64,000 nucleotides of DNA, from assembly GCA_046330415.1 (NCBI GenBank), contig JAXLSW010000021.1:35304-99303 (forward strand), written 5' to 3'. Each line of letters starts with the position of its first letter. The first letter of the stretch is position 1. This document shows positions 20,528 through 29,386 of the stretch, in pieces. The translations under genes were made by a program, and so were the position numbers. Below the pieces are notes generated by a model. That model was given only the letters and a program-made list of their open reading frames with translations, searched no databases and had not been told where the DNA came from. The DNA is from RHKX01 sp046330415 (GTDB taxonomy: Bacteria; Actinomycetota; Thermoleophilia; Solirubrobacterales; 70-9).

Positions 20528-21023
20528 GAGCGAGGGCGCGGCGGACGTCGCGGCCCTGTTCGAGGACGGTGAGCGGGAGGCGATCGGCGGGGCCGAGTGG
20601 GCCGTCTGCGTCGCCACCTTCTACGAGGACCTCGCCGAGCGGCTCGTCAACGGCGCCTTCGAGGCGTTCGCCGCCGCCGGCGCCGGGGCCGCATCCGTGC
20701 GCTCCTTCGAGGTCCCGGGCGCCTTCGAGCTGCCGCTGGCCGCGAAGCTCTGCGCCGACAGCGGCGACTTCGCCGGCGTCGCCTGCCTCGGCGTCGTCAT
20801 CCGCGGCGAGACCGACCACTACGACTTCGTCTGCGCCGAGGCCGCCCGCGGCATCCAGGACACCTCGCTGCGCACCGGCGTTCCCTGCGCCTTCGGCGTC
20901 ATCACCTGCGACACCCGCGAGCAGGCGGAGGCACGTGCCGGGGGCGGCAAGCGCGACCAGGGGCGGAACGCCGCCATCGCGGTGATGCGCATGCACCTGA
21001 TGAGGGAGTCGCTGCGGGGCTGA
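20502..21023 (+). CDS. ribH: 6,7-dimethyl-8-ribityllumazine synthase
   Basis: It condenses the DHBP and pyrimidine intermediates, usually as a capsid or pentamer. The 173-aa protein shows SFEVPGAFELPLAAKL, GVVIRGETDHYDFVC and GVPCAFGVITCDTREQA, the substrate-site signatures. ATG 20502 lies inside the ribBA 3' end. An N-terminal ~25-residue acidic stretch precedes the conserved fold, so a later start is conceivable. Last gene of the rib run. Confidence 0.93.
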   Translation: MSAVPEQPESEGAADVAALFEDGEREAIGGAEWAVCVATFYEDLAERLVNGAFEAFAAAGAGAASVRSFEVPGAFELPLAAKLCADSGDFAGVACLGVVIRGETDHYDFVCAEAARGIQDTSLRTGVPCAFGVITCDTREQAEARAGGGKRDQGRNAAIAVMRMHLMRESLRG

Positions 21024-21053
21024 TTCCAGCCTGAGTGGGCTCCGAGCCATCGC

Positions 21054-21088
21054 CCGGGAAAGCGGACGCGAAGCGGAGCATTTCCCGG
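21054..21088. terminator. Inverted repeat between ribH and rpmB
   Basis: CCGGGAAA (21054-21061) and TTTCCCGG (21081-21088) form a perfect 8-bp stem with a 19-nt loop. It follows ribH by 31 bp and precedes the rpmB -10 (TACTAT, 21097-21102). It could be the rib operon terminator or an rpmB operator; the sequence does not decide. Confidence 0.5.
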
Positions 21089-21112
21089 TTCATCTGTACT
21101 ATCCCGCGCCGC

Positions 21113-21304
21113 ATGGCCAAGGTCTGTCACAGCTGCGGCAAGAAGCCCGCCGTCGGGAACTCGCGAAGCCACTCGATGGTCGCGACCCGTCGCCGCTTCG
21201 AGCCCAACCTCCAGAAGGTCCGCATCGACCGCGGCCACGGCCCCGAGCGCGTCTACGTGTGCACGCGCTGTCTCAAAGCCGGCAAAGTCCAGAAGGCCGC
21301 CTGA
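21113..21304 (+). CDS. rpmB: 50S ribosomal protein L28 (zinc-binding form)
   Basis: The 63-aa protein starts MAKVCHSCGKKPAVGNSRSH and carries CHSC and CTRC pairs, the C+ zinc-binding form of L28. ATG 21113 is preceded by TACTAT at 21097-21102 and no SD. The rpmB-fakA-recG neighbourhood is common in Gram-positive bacteria and actinobacteria. Confidence 0.95.
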   Translation: MAKVCHSCGKKPAVGNSRSHSMVATRRRFEPNLQKVRIDRGHGPERVYVCTRCLKAGKVQKAA

Positions 21305-21348
21305 CGGGCTGCGGGGCGTCAGCCCTGCGTCCTCGTCCTCTCCAGCGC

Positions 21349-21394
21349 CGAACGTCGCTGAGTGCGCCCTGTAGGGGGTAGTGAGCGACGTTCG
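21349..21394. repeat. Nested inverted repeat between rpmB and fakA
   Basis: CGAACGTCGCT (21349-21359) and AGCGACGTTCG (21384-21394) are perfect 11-bp arms around a 24-nt loop that itself contains a CCCT/AGGG stem. Just downstream CGATGC (from 21393) and GCATCG (from ~21426) flank a CGGTACCG palindrome. It could terminate rpmB or regulate the next gene. Confidence 0.65.
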
Positions 21395-21464
21395 ATGCCG
21401 TTGGGGCCCGCTCGGTACCGAACCGCATCGGCCTCCCGTGGTCCCTCCCGATAGAACTTCCCGG

Positions 21465-23099
21465 ATGTCCGATCGGTCTGTCGTCCGGTTCCGGCGCGTC
21501 GTCGCCGTCTCCTACGCCTACCTCGACGCCCGCCGGGCCGAGGTCAACGACCTGAACGTCTATCCGGTCGCCGACGGCGACACCGGCGACAACATGGTCC
21601 GGACCATGTACGCGGTGCTCGTCGAGCTCGACCGGATCGCTGCCGAGGGGGGCGAGAAGGTCGATCGCAACGAGATCGTCCACGCCGTCGCCCGTGCGGC
21701 CCTGATGGGGGCACGCGGGAACTCCGGCGTGATCCTCTCTCAGATCGTGCGCGGCGCCGCCGAGTTCCTGGCGACTCGTCCCGGCGACCTGATCAGCCCG
21801 GTCCTGCTCTCCTCGGCGCTCTCCTCGGCCGCCGACGCCGCATACGAGTCGGTCCGCAACCCGACGGAGGGGACCATGCTGACCGTCATCCGCGCGATGG
21901 CGAACTCGGCGGGCATGCACCTCGCCCGCCTCCCCGACGCCAACCGCAGCCTCCCCTCCGGCCTGACCCAGGAGCAGCAGGACGAGATCCTCGCCGCGGC
22001 CCTCGAGGTGATCACCGAGGCCGGGCGGCAGGCGGTCGAGCGCACCCCAGATCAGCTCGACGTCCTCGCCGAGGCGGGCGTCGTCGACGCCGGCGCCCAC
22101 GGGCTCGTCCTGATCATGGCCGGGATGGTGGCCGGGCTCCGCGGCCAGGAGACGCCGGACATCGAGATCCCCGAGCAGGCGCCGGCGCGGATCTCGGCCC
22201 CTCAGCACGTCGACAGCCGCTTCCGCTACTGCGTCAACTTCATCGTCCAGGGCGAGGGGCTCGACGGCTCGAGCTTCGACGCGCCGCTGCGCGAGATCGG
22301 CGACTCGGTGCTGATCGTCGGCGACAGGCGCACGCTGCGGGTGCACGTCCACACCGACGATCCGCCGCTCGCCCGGGAGGTCTTCGAGGGACACGGCGAG
22401 GTCTCCCAGGTCGACGAGGCTGACATGCGAGAGCAGATCGCCGAGCGCGAGCGCCGGCTCGCCGAGGGTGCTCGCTGCGGCGTCGTCGCCGTCGTCTCCG
22501 GGGAGGGTCTGCGGGCGCTGTACGAGGGGATGGGGGCCACGGTCGTCGACGGTGGCCCGACGATGAACCCCTCGACCGACGAGCTGCTCGCCGGCATCCA
22601 CTCCGTCGGCTCAGAGGGCGTCCTCGTGCTCCCGAACTCCCCGAATGTCGTGCTCGCGGCCGAGCACGCCGCCCGCCTCTCCGACCGCGACGCTCACGTC
22701 CTCGATTGCACCTCCCAGCAGGCCGGGCTGGTCGCGATCGTCGAGCTCGACCAGGCGGCCGACGCCGGCGAAAACGCCGTACGGCTCGGCGAGGTGCTCG
22801 GCGACATCCGCACCGGCGCCGTTGCTCCCGCCGCCCGCGACGACGCCGAGGGGCGGTTCGTCCGCGGCGACGCGGTCGGCTTCCTCGACGGCGAGGTGAT
22901 CGCGTGGGGGGGTGCGGGGACGACGCTTGCGGCGACGATCGAGGCGCTCACCGAGGAGGCCGAGATCATCACCATCGTCGAGGGCGAGGGAGCGCCGATC
23001 GCGCTCGACGACGTCGCCGCGCTTGCTCCCGAGAGCGTCGAGGCCGAGGCACATCGCGGAGGGCAGCCCCACTACTGGTGGCTTCTCGCCGCGCAGTAG
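21465..23099 (+). CDS. fakA: FakA-like DAK2-domain protein (fatty acid kinase catalytic subunit family)
   Basis: In Firmicutes FakA phosphorylates acyl groups bound by FakB proteins; in actinobacteria the family is usually annotated as a DAK2-domain phosphatase. The 544-aa protein has an N-terminal DhaL domain with NVYPVADGDTGDNMVRTMYA (residues ~33-52, metal-binding Asp residues) and GARGNSGVILSQIVRG (~86), a linker, and a C-terminal FakA domain. ATG 21465 is chosen because homology begins at once (VVRFRRVVAVSYAYLDARR); an earlier in-frame start would cross the upstream hairpins. No FakB is in the window. Confidence 0.82.
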   Translation: MSDRSVVRFRRVVAVSYAYLDARRAEVNDLNVYPVADGDTGDNMVRTMYAVLVELDRIAAEGGEKVDRNEIVHAVARAALMGARGNSGVILSQIVRGAAEFLATRPGDLISPVLLSSALSSAADAAYESVRNPTEGTMLTVIRAMANSAGMHLARLPDANRSLPSGLTQEQQDEILAAALEVITEAGRQAVERTPDQLDVLAEAGVVDAGAHGLVLIMAGMVAGLRGQETPDIEIPEQAPARISAPQHVDSRFRYCVNFIVQGEGLDGSSFDAPLREIGDSVLIVGDRRTLRVHVHTDDPPLAREVFEGHGEVSQVDEADMREQIAERERRLAEGARCGVVAVVSGEGLRALYEGMGATVVDGGPTMNPSTDELLAGIHSVGSEGVLVLPNSPNVVLAAEHAARLSDRDAHVLDCTSQQAGLVAIVELDQAADAGENAVRLGEVLGDIRTGAVAPAARDDAEGRFVRGDAVGFLDGEVIAWGGAGTTLAATIEALTEEAEIITIVEGEGAPIALDDVAALAPESVEAEAHRGGQPHYWWLLAAQ

Positions 23100-23112
23100 C
23101 CTGAGCCGACCG

Positions 23113-23886
23113 ATGCCGATGAGCGATCCCGTCCTCTGGCACATCCCGATCTCGCACTACAGCGAGAAGGTGCGCTGGGCCCTCGACCACAAGGGCGTCC
23201 CCCACCGACGCCGCCCGGTCCCCCCGCCGGCTCACATGGCGGTCGCCTACGCGATCACCCGCGGTGGCGGCTACACGTTGCCGCTGCTTCAGGTCGACGG
23301 GAGAGCGCTCGCCGACTCGACCGAGATCATCGCCGTGCTCGAGGAGCGCCATCCCGACCGGCCCCTCTACCCGGCGGATGCCGAGGTGCGCAGCCGCGCC
23401 CTCGAGCTCGAGGACTACTTCGATGAGCACGTGGGCCCGGCGACGCGGCTGCTCGGCTTCCACTCGATGCGCTCCGACCCCGAGGCGATGGGACAGGTCG
23501 CGGCGCAGATGCTTCCCGAATCCGCCCGCAGCTCCCGCCCGGTGACCCTGGCGGCCGGGCAGATGGGGAAGGCGTTCGCCGCCGTCCGCTACGGCAGCGA
23601 CTCGGAGGATGCCGCCGACGCCGCTCGCGAGGCGCTCATCGAGGCCCTCAACAGGCTCGAGGCCGAGCTCGACGGGGGGGATGGCGACTACCTCGTGGGC
23701 GACGAGTTCACGGTCGCCGACCTGACGGCAGCGGCGCTGCTCGCCCCCGCCGTTCGTCCCGCCGAGGGTCCGAAGTTGCCGGATCCCCCGCCAGCCTACG
23801 ATCGTTTCCTGGCTCCCCTGAGAGAGCGCCGCGCCTTCGAGTGGGTGAAGGAGATCTTCTCCCGCCACCGCCACCCCGCGGGCTGA
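23113..23886 (+). CDS. Glutathione S-transferase-like protein
   Basis: The 257-aa protein has an N-terminal thioredoxin-like half (VLWHIPISHYSEKVRWALD, residues ~5-80, with a YTLPLLQVDG cis-Pro segment and DSTEIIAVLEE) and an all-helical C-terminal half ending in GDYLVGDEFTVADLTAAALL, the GST C-domain signature. Actinobacteria generally lack glutathione, so the thiol substrate is uncertain. Two ATGs (23113, 23119) are in frame; TAGCCT at 23097-23102 suits either. It ends convergent with DUF427, 7 bp apart. Confidence 0.82.
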   Translation: MPMSDPVLWHIPISHYSEKVRWALDHKGVPHRRRPVPPPAHMAVAYAITRGGGYTLPLLQVDGRALADSTEIIAVLEERHPDRPLYPADAEVRSRALELEDYFDEHVGPATRLLGFHSMRSDPEAMGQVAAQMLPESARSSRPVTLAAGQMGKAFAAVRYGSDSEDAADAAREALIEALNRLEAELDGGDGDYLVGDEFTVADLTAAALLAPAVRPAEGPKLPDPPPAYDRFLAPLRERRAFEWVKEIFSRHRHPAG

Positions 23887-23892
23887 GGCCGG

Positions 23893-24416
23893 CTACCAGC
23901 CGCCGGACCCGGGCTCGCCCTTGATCGGCCCGGTGATCTCGGCCGTCACCCAGCCGCCGTAGAAGCCCCTGGCTGCGGCTCGACGATCTCCTCGTCGAGC
24001 GTGCACTGGACGAGCGCCGGGTAGAACGACGGCCAGCCGGCGATCTCCCGGAACGGCCCCGTCGGATCGTCGTAGGCCCACGCGGCCCGCTCCGCCCGGG
24101 AGCCTGCGACGACGACGTCGAAGTAGCTCGCCGCGCCCTTCCACTCGCAGAAGCTCCCGCCGGAGACCGGTACGAGGGCGTCCACCGCAACGTCGTCGGG
24201 CGGCACGTAGACCGTCGGCGCGCCCACCGTCTCGAGGACGCGAAGGGCGCCGTCGCTCTCGGCGATCAGCTCGCCGGCGAGCGAGACCCGAACGCGCCTG
24301 TCGACGGGCTCGATCCGGGGTGGGCGCGGGTAGTCCCAGACCGACTCGCGCGGGCGGCCGTTGGCGGCGATCCCGTCGGCGGGCTCGGGCTGGGGGTGTC
24401 GCCCGCCGATCGACAT
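23893..24416 (-). CDS. DUF427 domain protein, frameshifted near the C-terminus
   Basis: Function unknown; DUF427 is a small beta-rich domain common in actinobacteria. Reading from the ATG at 24416, the protein has a short linker (ESVWDYPRPPRIEP), then RVRVSLAGELIAES, ETVGAPTVYVPPDDV and GSFCEWKGAASYFDV, then the frame breaks in a G4 run near 23970. The other frame continues GFYGGWVTAEITGPIKG to the stop at 23893. One missing G restores a complete ~174-aa domain, so sequencing error is likely. Its ATG overlaps the stop of ridA by 1 nt. Confidence 0.8.
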
Positions 24417-24895
24417 CAGTCGCGGATCGCGACGCTCGCCTCGACCTCGACCGGCCAGTCGAACGGCAGGGCGGCAACGCCGATCGCCGAGCGCGCGTGG
24501 GCGCCGGCGTCCGGCCCCCAGACTTCGAGGACGAGCTCGCTGAAGCCGTTGACCACCGCCGGCATCGAGTTGAAGCCCGGAGCGACGTTGACGAAGCCGG
24601 TCGCTTTCACCCAGCGCTCGATCCGGTCGAGGTCCCCCAGTTCGGCCCGCAGCGAGGCGAGGATCGAAAGCGCTGTAAGCCTCCCGGCCGCTGCGGCCTC
24701 CTCGACGCTGACGGCTTCGCCGACCGCGCCCGAGGCCAGGACGCGATCCCCGTCCATCGGCCCATGCCCGCTGATCTGCGCGATCCCGTCGTGGACGAGG
24801 ACGCGCTCGAAGCGGAAGGTGATCCCGGGTGGAGCCGCGAAGGGCTCGGGAAGCTCGATGCCGAGCTCGGCGAGGCGGTCGTCGATGGCGCTCAT
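24416..24895 (-). CDS. RidA/YjgF-family protein
   Basis: The 159-aa protein belongs to the YjgF/YER057c/UK114 family, whose archetype RidA hydrolyses reactive enamine/imine intermediates of amino acid metabolism. Seen: FERVLVHDGIAQISGHGP, AAGRLTALSILASLRAELG, WVKATGFVNVAPGF and a C-terminal HARSAIGVAALPFDWPVEVEA. The usual substrate Arg lies in the final strand region (H-A-R-S), consistent with a subgroup rather than canonical RidA. Divergent from recG (69 bp between starts) and coupled to DUF427. Confidence 0.82.
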   Translation of the reverse strand: MSAIDDRLAELGIELPEPFAAPPGITFRFERVLVHDGIAQISGHGPMDGDRVLASGAVGEAVSVEEAAAAGRLTALSILASLRAELGDLDRIERWVKATGFVNVAPGFNSMPAVVNGFSELVLEVWGPDAGAHARSAIGVAALPFDWPVEVEASVAIRD

Positions 24896-24903
24896 GTCCT
24901 CGC

Positions 24904-24957
24904 AATCTACGGGAGCGCCGCCCGCGCGCATTTCGGGTCGGGACCCGCGCCTATCCT
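24904..24957. promoter_or_regulatory. Divergent leaderless-type promoters of ridA-like gene and recG
   Basis: Minus strand: TAGATT (plus coordinates 24904-24909) 8 nt before the RidA ATG. Plus strand: TATCCT (24952-24957) 7 nt before the recG GTG. Neither has a Shine-Dalgarno. Confidence 0.45.
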
Positions 24958-24964
24958 CGGAGGC

Positions 24965-27223
24965 GTGCCCGCCGCCGCGAAGACGAAGCCCAACGATGTC
25001 GGCGCCGCCTCCGGCGATCCGGCGCCCCCGCAGCCATTCGGCGGCGGTGAGCGCCCGTCGCGTGGCGAGCTGCTCGCCGCGCCGCTGCGCACGATCCCCC
25101 GGCCACAGCGGCTCGCGACCCCGCTGAGCTCGCTGCGCGGAGTCGGCGAGAAGACCGCGACCGACGCCGCCCGGCTCGGCCTCGCCACGCTCGGCGATCT
25201 GATCGACAACGTCCCGCACTCCTACACCGCCGCGGCGCAGCCGACGCTCGTCTCCGACCTGCGGATCGGCGAGCGGGCGACGATCGTCGTCGAGGTGCGC
25301 AGCGCGCGTGTGCGGCCCACGCGCAGGCGCGGCCTGCGGATCGTCGAGGCGGGCGTGGCCGATGCCTCCGGGTCGCTCTCCGTCTCGTGGTTCAACCAGG
25401 CGTGGCTGGCGGAGCGGATGCAGCCGGGGACCCGGATGCAGATCGTCGGCCGGCTGGAGGGCCGCGGGTTCAAGCCGGAGGCGCAGGAGTTCCTCGGCCC
25501 GGCCGGGGCCAAGCCGACGGGCGGTGGGAGGGACCCCATCCGCGATGCCCCCGGACCGCCGTCGGGCCTCCACACGGAGGGGATCGTCCCGGTCCATCCG
25601 GCCGGCGACGGCGTCCGGGTGCAGCGCCTGCGCGAGTGGACCTGGGCGGCGCTCGCCTACGCGCCGGACACGATCGAAGCGATCCCCACCGAGGTCCGCC
25701 GCGAGCGGGAGCTCGCGGGCGCTGCGGACTCGCGCGTCGCCATCCACTTCCCACGCGACGACCGCGACGTCATCGATGGTCGCCGGCGCCTCGCCTACGA
25801 GGAGCTGCTGCTCCACCAGGCAGCGCTGCTCGTCCGCCGTGGGGAGCGTCGCGCCGAGCTCGCGGCAGAGCCCCTCGGCGAGCCCGGCGAGCTCGTGGCC
25901 GGGTGGCTCGAGGGCCTCCCGTTCGAGCCCACCTCCGACCAGCGCGCCGCGATCGCCGAGATCGACGCCGATCTCCAGCGCGAGGCGCCGATGCAGCGGC
26001 TCCTGATGGGCGAGGTCGGCTCCGGCAAGACGCTGATCGCGCTCTACGCGATGCTGCGAGCCGTCGATGCGGGCGGCCAGGCGGCCCTGATGGCGCCCAC
26101 CGAGACGCTCGCCGAGCAGCATTTCGCGACGCTGGAAGCGCTGCTCGCCGCGGGCTCGACGCCGATCGCGCTGCTGACCGGCTCCTCGCGCTCGGCCTCG
26201 CGCCGGCGCACCCTCGAAGCGCTCGCGACCGGCGAGCTACCGATCGTCGTCGGCACCCACGCTCTGATCGAGCCGGTCGTCGAGTTCGCCCGCCTCCACG
26301 TCGCCGTGGTCGACGAGCAGCACCGCTTCGGCGTCGGGCAGCGCCGCCGCCTCGACGCCAAGGGCGCGGCCGGGCTCGCTCCTCACGTCCTGCACATGAC
26401 CGCGACGCCGATCCCGCGGACGCTCTCGTTGACCGCCTACGGGGATCTCGACACGACGACCCTGCGCGAGCTCCCGGCGGGCCGGCGCCCGATCAGAACG
26501 TGGCACGTCGGCGAGGAGAAGCGGGCCGGCGCCTACGGGTTCATCCGCGAGCGCCTGCGCGAGGGTCGCCAGGCCTACGTCGTGTGCCCGCTCGTCTCCA
26601 CCTCCGAGAAGGCGCAGGCGAAGGCGGCGACGGCCGAGGCGGAGCGGCTGGCGGCCGGGGAGCTCCGCGACTTCGATGTCGAGGTCCTCCACGGGCAGAT
26701 GCCACCGGCCGCCAAGTCCGCGGCGATGGCCCGGTTCGTCACCGGGGAGGCGGACGTGCTGGTGGCGACCAGCGTCATCGAGGTCGGCATCGACGTCCCG
26801 AACGCGACGGTGATGCTGATCGAGGACGCCGACCGCTACGGGCTCAGCCAGCTCCACCAGCTCCGTGGCCGGATCGGGCGGGGCGAGCACGAGTCGCACT
26901 GCATCCTCTTCGCCGAGGCGGGCTCCGAGCGCGCCGCCGAGCGCCTGCGCGCCATCGCCGCGACCCGCGACGGCTTCGAGCTCGCCGAGGTCGACCTGCG
27001 GCTGCGCGGCGAGGGTGAGGTGCTGGGGACCCGGCAGAGCGGCCTGCCGCGATTCAACGTCGCCAGGCTTCCCGAGGACGTCGCGCTGCTCGACCTCGCC
27101 CGCGCCGACCTGCTGCGCCTCCTCGGTGAGCACGGCACGCTCGAGGCGCCGGCGCTCGGCCCCCTCATCGACGCAGTCAGGGCGCGCTTCGGAGACGAGC
27201 GCGCGGAGCCGATCGCCGCGTGA
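24965..27223 (+). CDS. recG: ATP-dependent DNA helicase RecG
   Basis: RecG remodels stalled forks and Holliday junctions. The 752-aa protein has an N-terminal wedge/OB region (LSSLRGVGEKTATDAARLG, ~residue 55; SVSWFNQAWL), helicase motif I GEVGSGKTLIAL (~residue 349), motif II DEQHRFGVGQRR, motif III MTATPIPRTLSL and C-terminal ATSVIEVGIDVPNA and QLRGRIGRGEHES. GTG 24965 follows a TATCCT hexamer; a ~45-residue variable N-terminus precedes the conserved part. Followed 13 bp later by rsmD. Confidence 0.95.
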   Translation: MPAAAKTKPNDVGAASGDPAPPQPFGGGERPSRGELLAAPLRTIPRPQRLATPLSSLRGVGEKTATDAARLGLATLGDLIDNVPHSYTAAAQPTLVSDLRIGERATIVVEVRSARVRPTRRRGLRIVEAGVADASGSLSVSWFNQAWLAERMQPGTRMQIVGRLEGRGFKPEAQEFLGPAGAKPTGGGRDPIRDAPGPPSGLHTEGIVPVHPAGDGVRVQRLREWTWAALAYAPDTIEAIPTEVRRERELAGAADSRVAIHFPRDDRDVIDGRRRLAYEELLLHQAALLVRRGERRAELAAEPLGEPGELVAGWLEGLPFEPTSDQRAAIAEIDADLQREAPMQRLLMGEVGSGKTLIALYAMLRAVDAGGQAALMAPTETLAEQHFATLEALLAAGSTPIALLTGSSRSASRRRTLEALATGELPIVVGTHALIEPVVEFARLHVAVVDEQHRFGVGQRRRLDAKGAAGLAPHVLHMTATPIPRTLSLTAYGDLDTTTLRELPAGRRPIRTWHVGEEKRAGAYGFIRERLREGRQAYVVCPLVSTSEKAQAKAATAEAERLAAGELRDFDVEVLHGQMPPAAKSAAMARFVTGEADVLVATSVIEVGIDVPNATVMLIEDADRYGLSQLHQLRGRIGRGEHESHCILFAEAGSERAAERLRAIAATRDGFELAEVDLRLRGEGEVLGTRQSGLPRFNVARLPEDVALLDLARADLLRLLGEHGTLEAPALGPLIDAVRARFGDERAEPIAA

Positions 27224-27236
27224 GCCCGAGGAACCG

Positions 27237-27784
27237 ATGAGGATCGTCGCCGGCGAGCTCGGCGGCAGGCGCCTGCTGGCGCCGCGCGGCGACGGCGTGC
27301 GCCCGACCACCGATCGGGTCCGCGAGGCGCTCTTCTCGATCCTCGGCGAGGTCGATGGACTCGACGTGCTCGACCTCTTCGCGGGTACCGGGGCACTGGG
27401 CCTCGAGGCGCTCTCGCGCGGCGCCCGCTCCGTGGCGCTGATCGACACGGACCCGGTGCCGGCGCGGGCCAACGCCGAGGCGCTCGGGGTGGAGGACCGT
27501 GTCCGCATCGTCCGCTCCGAAGCGCTCTCGTTCCTGCGCCGGAGGGCGGAGGGCGGCGACCGCTACGACCTCGTCTTCCTCGATCCGCCTTATAGACTCG
27601 CGCGCCCCTTGGGTCCCGATCTCTCCAAGCTGCTGCCGACCCACCTCCGCGAGGGCGCTCGCGTCGTCGTCGAGAGCGCTGCGGACTCGCCGGTGGATCT
27701 CGATCACGTCGCCCTGCCGCTGCTCGACGAGCGCCGCTACGGCTCGACCCTGCTGCGCATCCACGGCACCGCGGAGGCACCCCG

Positions 27785-27788
<4 letters not shown>
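27237..27788 (+). CDS. rsmD: 16S rRNA (guanine(966)-N(2))-methyltransferase RsmD
   Basis: The 183-aa protein starts MRIVAGELGGRRLLAPRGD and shows LDLFAGTGALGLEALSRGA (SAM motif I) and the catalytic FLDPPY motif. It methylates G966 of 16S rRNA. The RPTTDRVREALFS segment is characteristic. Its 3' end overlaps the coaD GTG by 4 nt; rsmD-coaD adjacency is nearly universal in actinobacteria. Confidence 0.94.
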
Positions 27789-28285
<497 letters not shown>

Positions 28286-28333
28286 GGAAGATGCAAACGG
28301 GGGGTGCGAAGGCTTTGGGCAGGAGCTTGCAAG

Positions 28334-28372
28334 CCCGCGACGAAATGTGCGCCGACGCGGGTAATTTCCCGC
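28334..28372. terminator. Competing hairpins after coaD
   Basis: CCCGCG (28334-28339) can pair with CGCGGG (28356-28361), while GCGGG (28357-28361) can instead pair with CCCGC (28368-28372). They lie between the coaD stop and the TAAGAT hexamer (28381-28386) of the next gene. Termination is inferred from position; no T-tract is present. Confidence 0.35.
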
Positions 28373-28398
28373 CCGATCCCTAAGATTGCGCCGCACCT

Positions 28399-28872
28399 AT
28401 GGACGTTCTCGTTCTCATTGACAAGCTCGACGACCTGATCCACAACGCCAGGCCGGTCCCGCTGACCGACCAGGTCCGGGTCGACCGCGAGGAGATCTAC
28501 GACCTGCTCGACCAGATGCGGGCGACGATCCCCGAGGAGATCAAGCAGGCACGGTGGATCGTCAAGGAGCGTCAGGAGATGCTCGCCGAGGCGAAGCGTG
28601 AGGCTGAGCGCGTCGTCAAGGAGGCCCGCGACCAGCAGGCACGCCTGATCTCCGAGGAGGAGGTCTACAAGCAGGCCGAGCGCGGAGCAGAGGAGATCCT
28701 CGAGGACGCCCGCGACACCGAGCGCCAGATCCGCCTCGGAGCCGAGGACTACGCCGACGAGATCCTCTCGACCCTCGAGGTCAACCTGCAGAAGTTCCTC
28801 GCCGCCGTCCAGCGCGGCCGCGACCGCCTCGCCGGTCGTGACGAGGACCTAGAGCCCGCCGAAGTCGAGTAA
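28399..28872 (+). CDS. SepIVA-like DivIVA-family coiled-coil protein
   Basis: The 157-aa protein is almost entirely helical: an N-terminal conserved segment (LIDKLDDLIHNARPVPLTDQ and VDREEIYDLLDQMRATIPEEI) followed by a long charged coiled coil (residues ~50-140). Composition and position match mycobacterial SepIVA (Rv2927c), which likewise precedes the DUF177 gene and rnc-smc-ftsY and is needed for septation and polar growth. Orthology is inferred from synteny and pattern, not alignment. It might otherwise be annotated as ATP synthase subunit B-like because of the coiled coil. Confidence 0.72.
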   Translation: MDVLVLIDKLDDLIHNARPVPLTDQVRVDREEIYDLLDQMRATIPEEIKQARWIVKERQEMLAEAKREAERVVKEARDQQARLISEEEVYKQAERGAEEILEDARDTERQIRLGAEDYADEILSTLEVNLQKFLAAVQRGRDRLAGRDEDLEPAEVE

Positions 28873-28876
28873 TCAG

Positions 28877-29371
28877 CTACTCGTACTCGTAGGTGGCAGC
28901 GACGACGGCGAGGTCGTCAGCGCTCCACGTCACTTCGCCGCCGGCCGATTCGGCCAACCCGGCAGCGCCCGCGTCGGCCACCACGAGCGACCGCGACTCC
29001 TCGCGGACCCGCCGCAGCAGGTCGTGCTTGCCCTCGTCGTCGAGCTCGTTGACGCTGAGGACCGCGATCACCAGGTCCCAGGGTCCGTCGGGAAGCGGGT
29101 CCTCCATCCGCGCCAGGCGCGTCTCGATCCCCAGCTCGCGGGCGCGGAAGAGCATCTCGGGGCTCGAGTCGAGGCCGGTGATCTCGGCCTCCGGATAGGC
29201 CTCGAGCAGTCGTCGCGCGGTCTCGCCGGTGCCGACCCCGAGGTCGAGCACGCGCTTCGGCGGGAACGGGACCGCCTCGATCGCCGCCTCCTGTAGCTCG
29301 TCGAAGCGGGGGATCTCGGCCCGGATCCGCTCCAGGTAGGTCTCGGGGTCCCAGTGGAACTGCGCGCTCAT
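28877..29371 (-). CDS. Class I SAM-dependent methyltransferase
   Basis: The 164-aa protein shows RVLDLGVGTGETARRLLEAY (SAM motif I), EITGLDSSPEML (motif II acidic residue) and DLVIAVLSVNELDDEGK (motif III/IV). It stops at ~165 residues, shorter than the ~210-230 common in this group, so the C-terminal substrate part is minimal. It is the only minus-strand gene inserted in the coaD-to-rnhB run. Its ATG is only 14 bp from the divergent DUF177 ATG. The substrate is unknown. Confidence 0.8.
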   Translation of the reverse strand: MSAQFHWDPETYLERIRAEIPRFDELQEAAIEAVPFPPKRVLDLGVGTGETARRLLEAYPEAEITGLDSSPEMLFRARELGIETRLARMEDPLPDGPWDLVIAVLSVNELDDEGKHDLLRRVREESRSLVVADAGAAGLAESAGGEVTWSADDLAVVAATYEYE

Positions 29372-29372
29372 C

Positions 29373-29386
29373 TACCCTCGAATGTA
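29373..29386. promoter_or_regulatory. Overlapping divergent -10 elements in a 14-bp intergenic gap
   Basis: For the plus-strand DUF177 gene TACCCT (29373-29378) lies 7 nt before ATG 29386. For the minus-strand methyltransferase TACATT (plus coordinates 29381-29386) lies 9 nt before its ATG (29369-29371). Each -10 nearly touches the other gene's start codon, so each promoter's -35 must lie inside the other gene's coding sequence. Confidence 0.5.

Noticed and set aside
28286..28398. Third copy of the 45-nt element (AGATGCAA near 28290)
   Set aside because: Only one arm-like stretch is present; the partner TTGCATCT arm and the GGGACAGAT core are missing.
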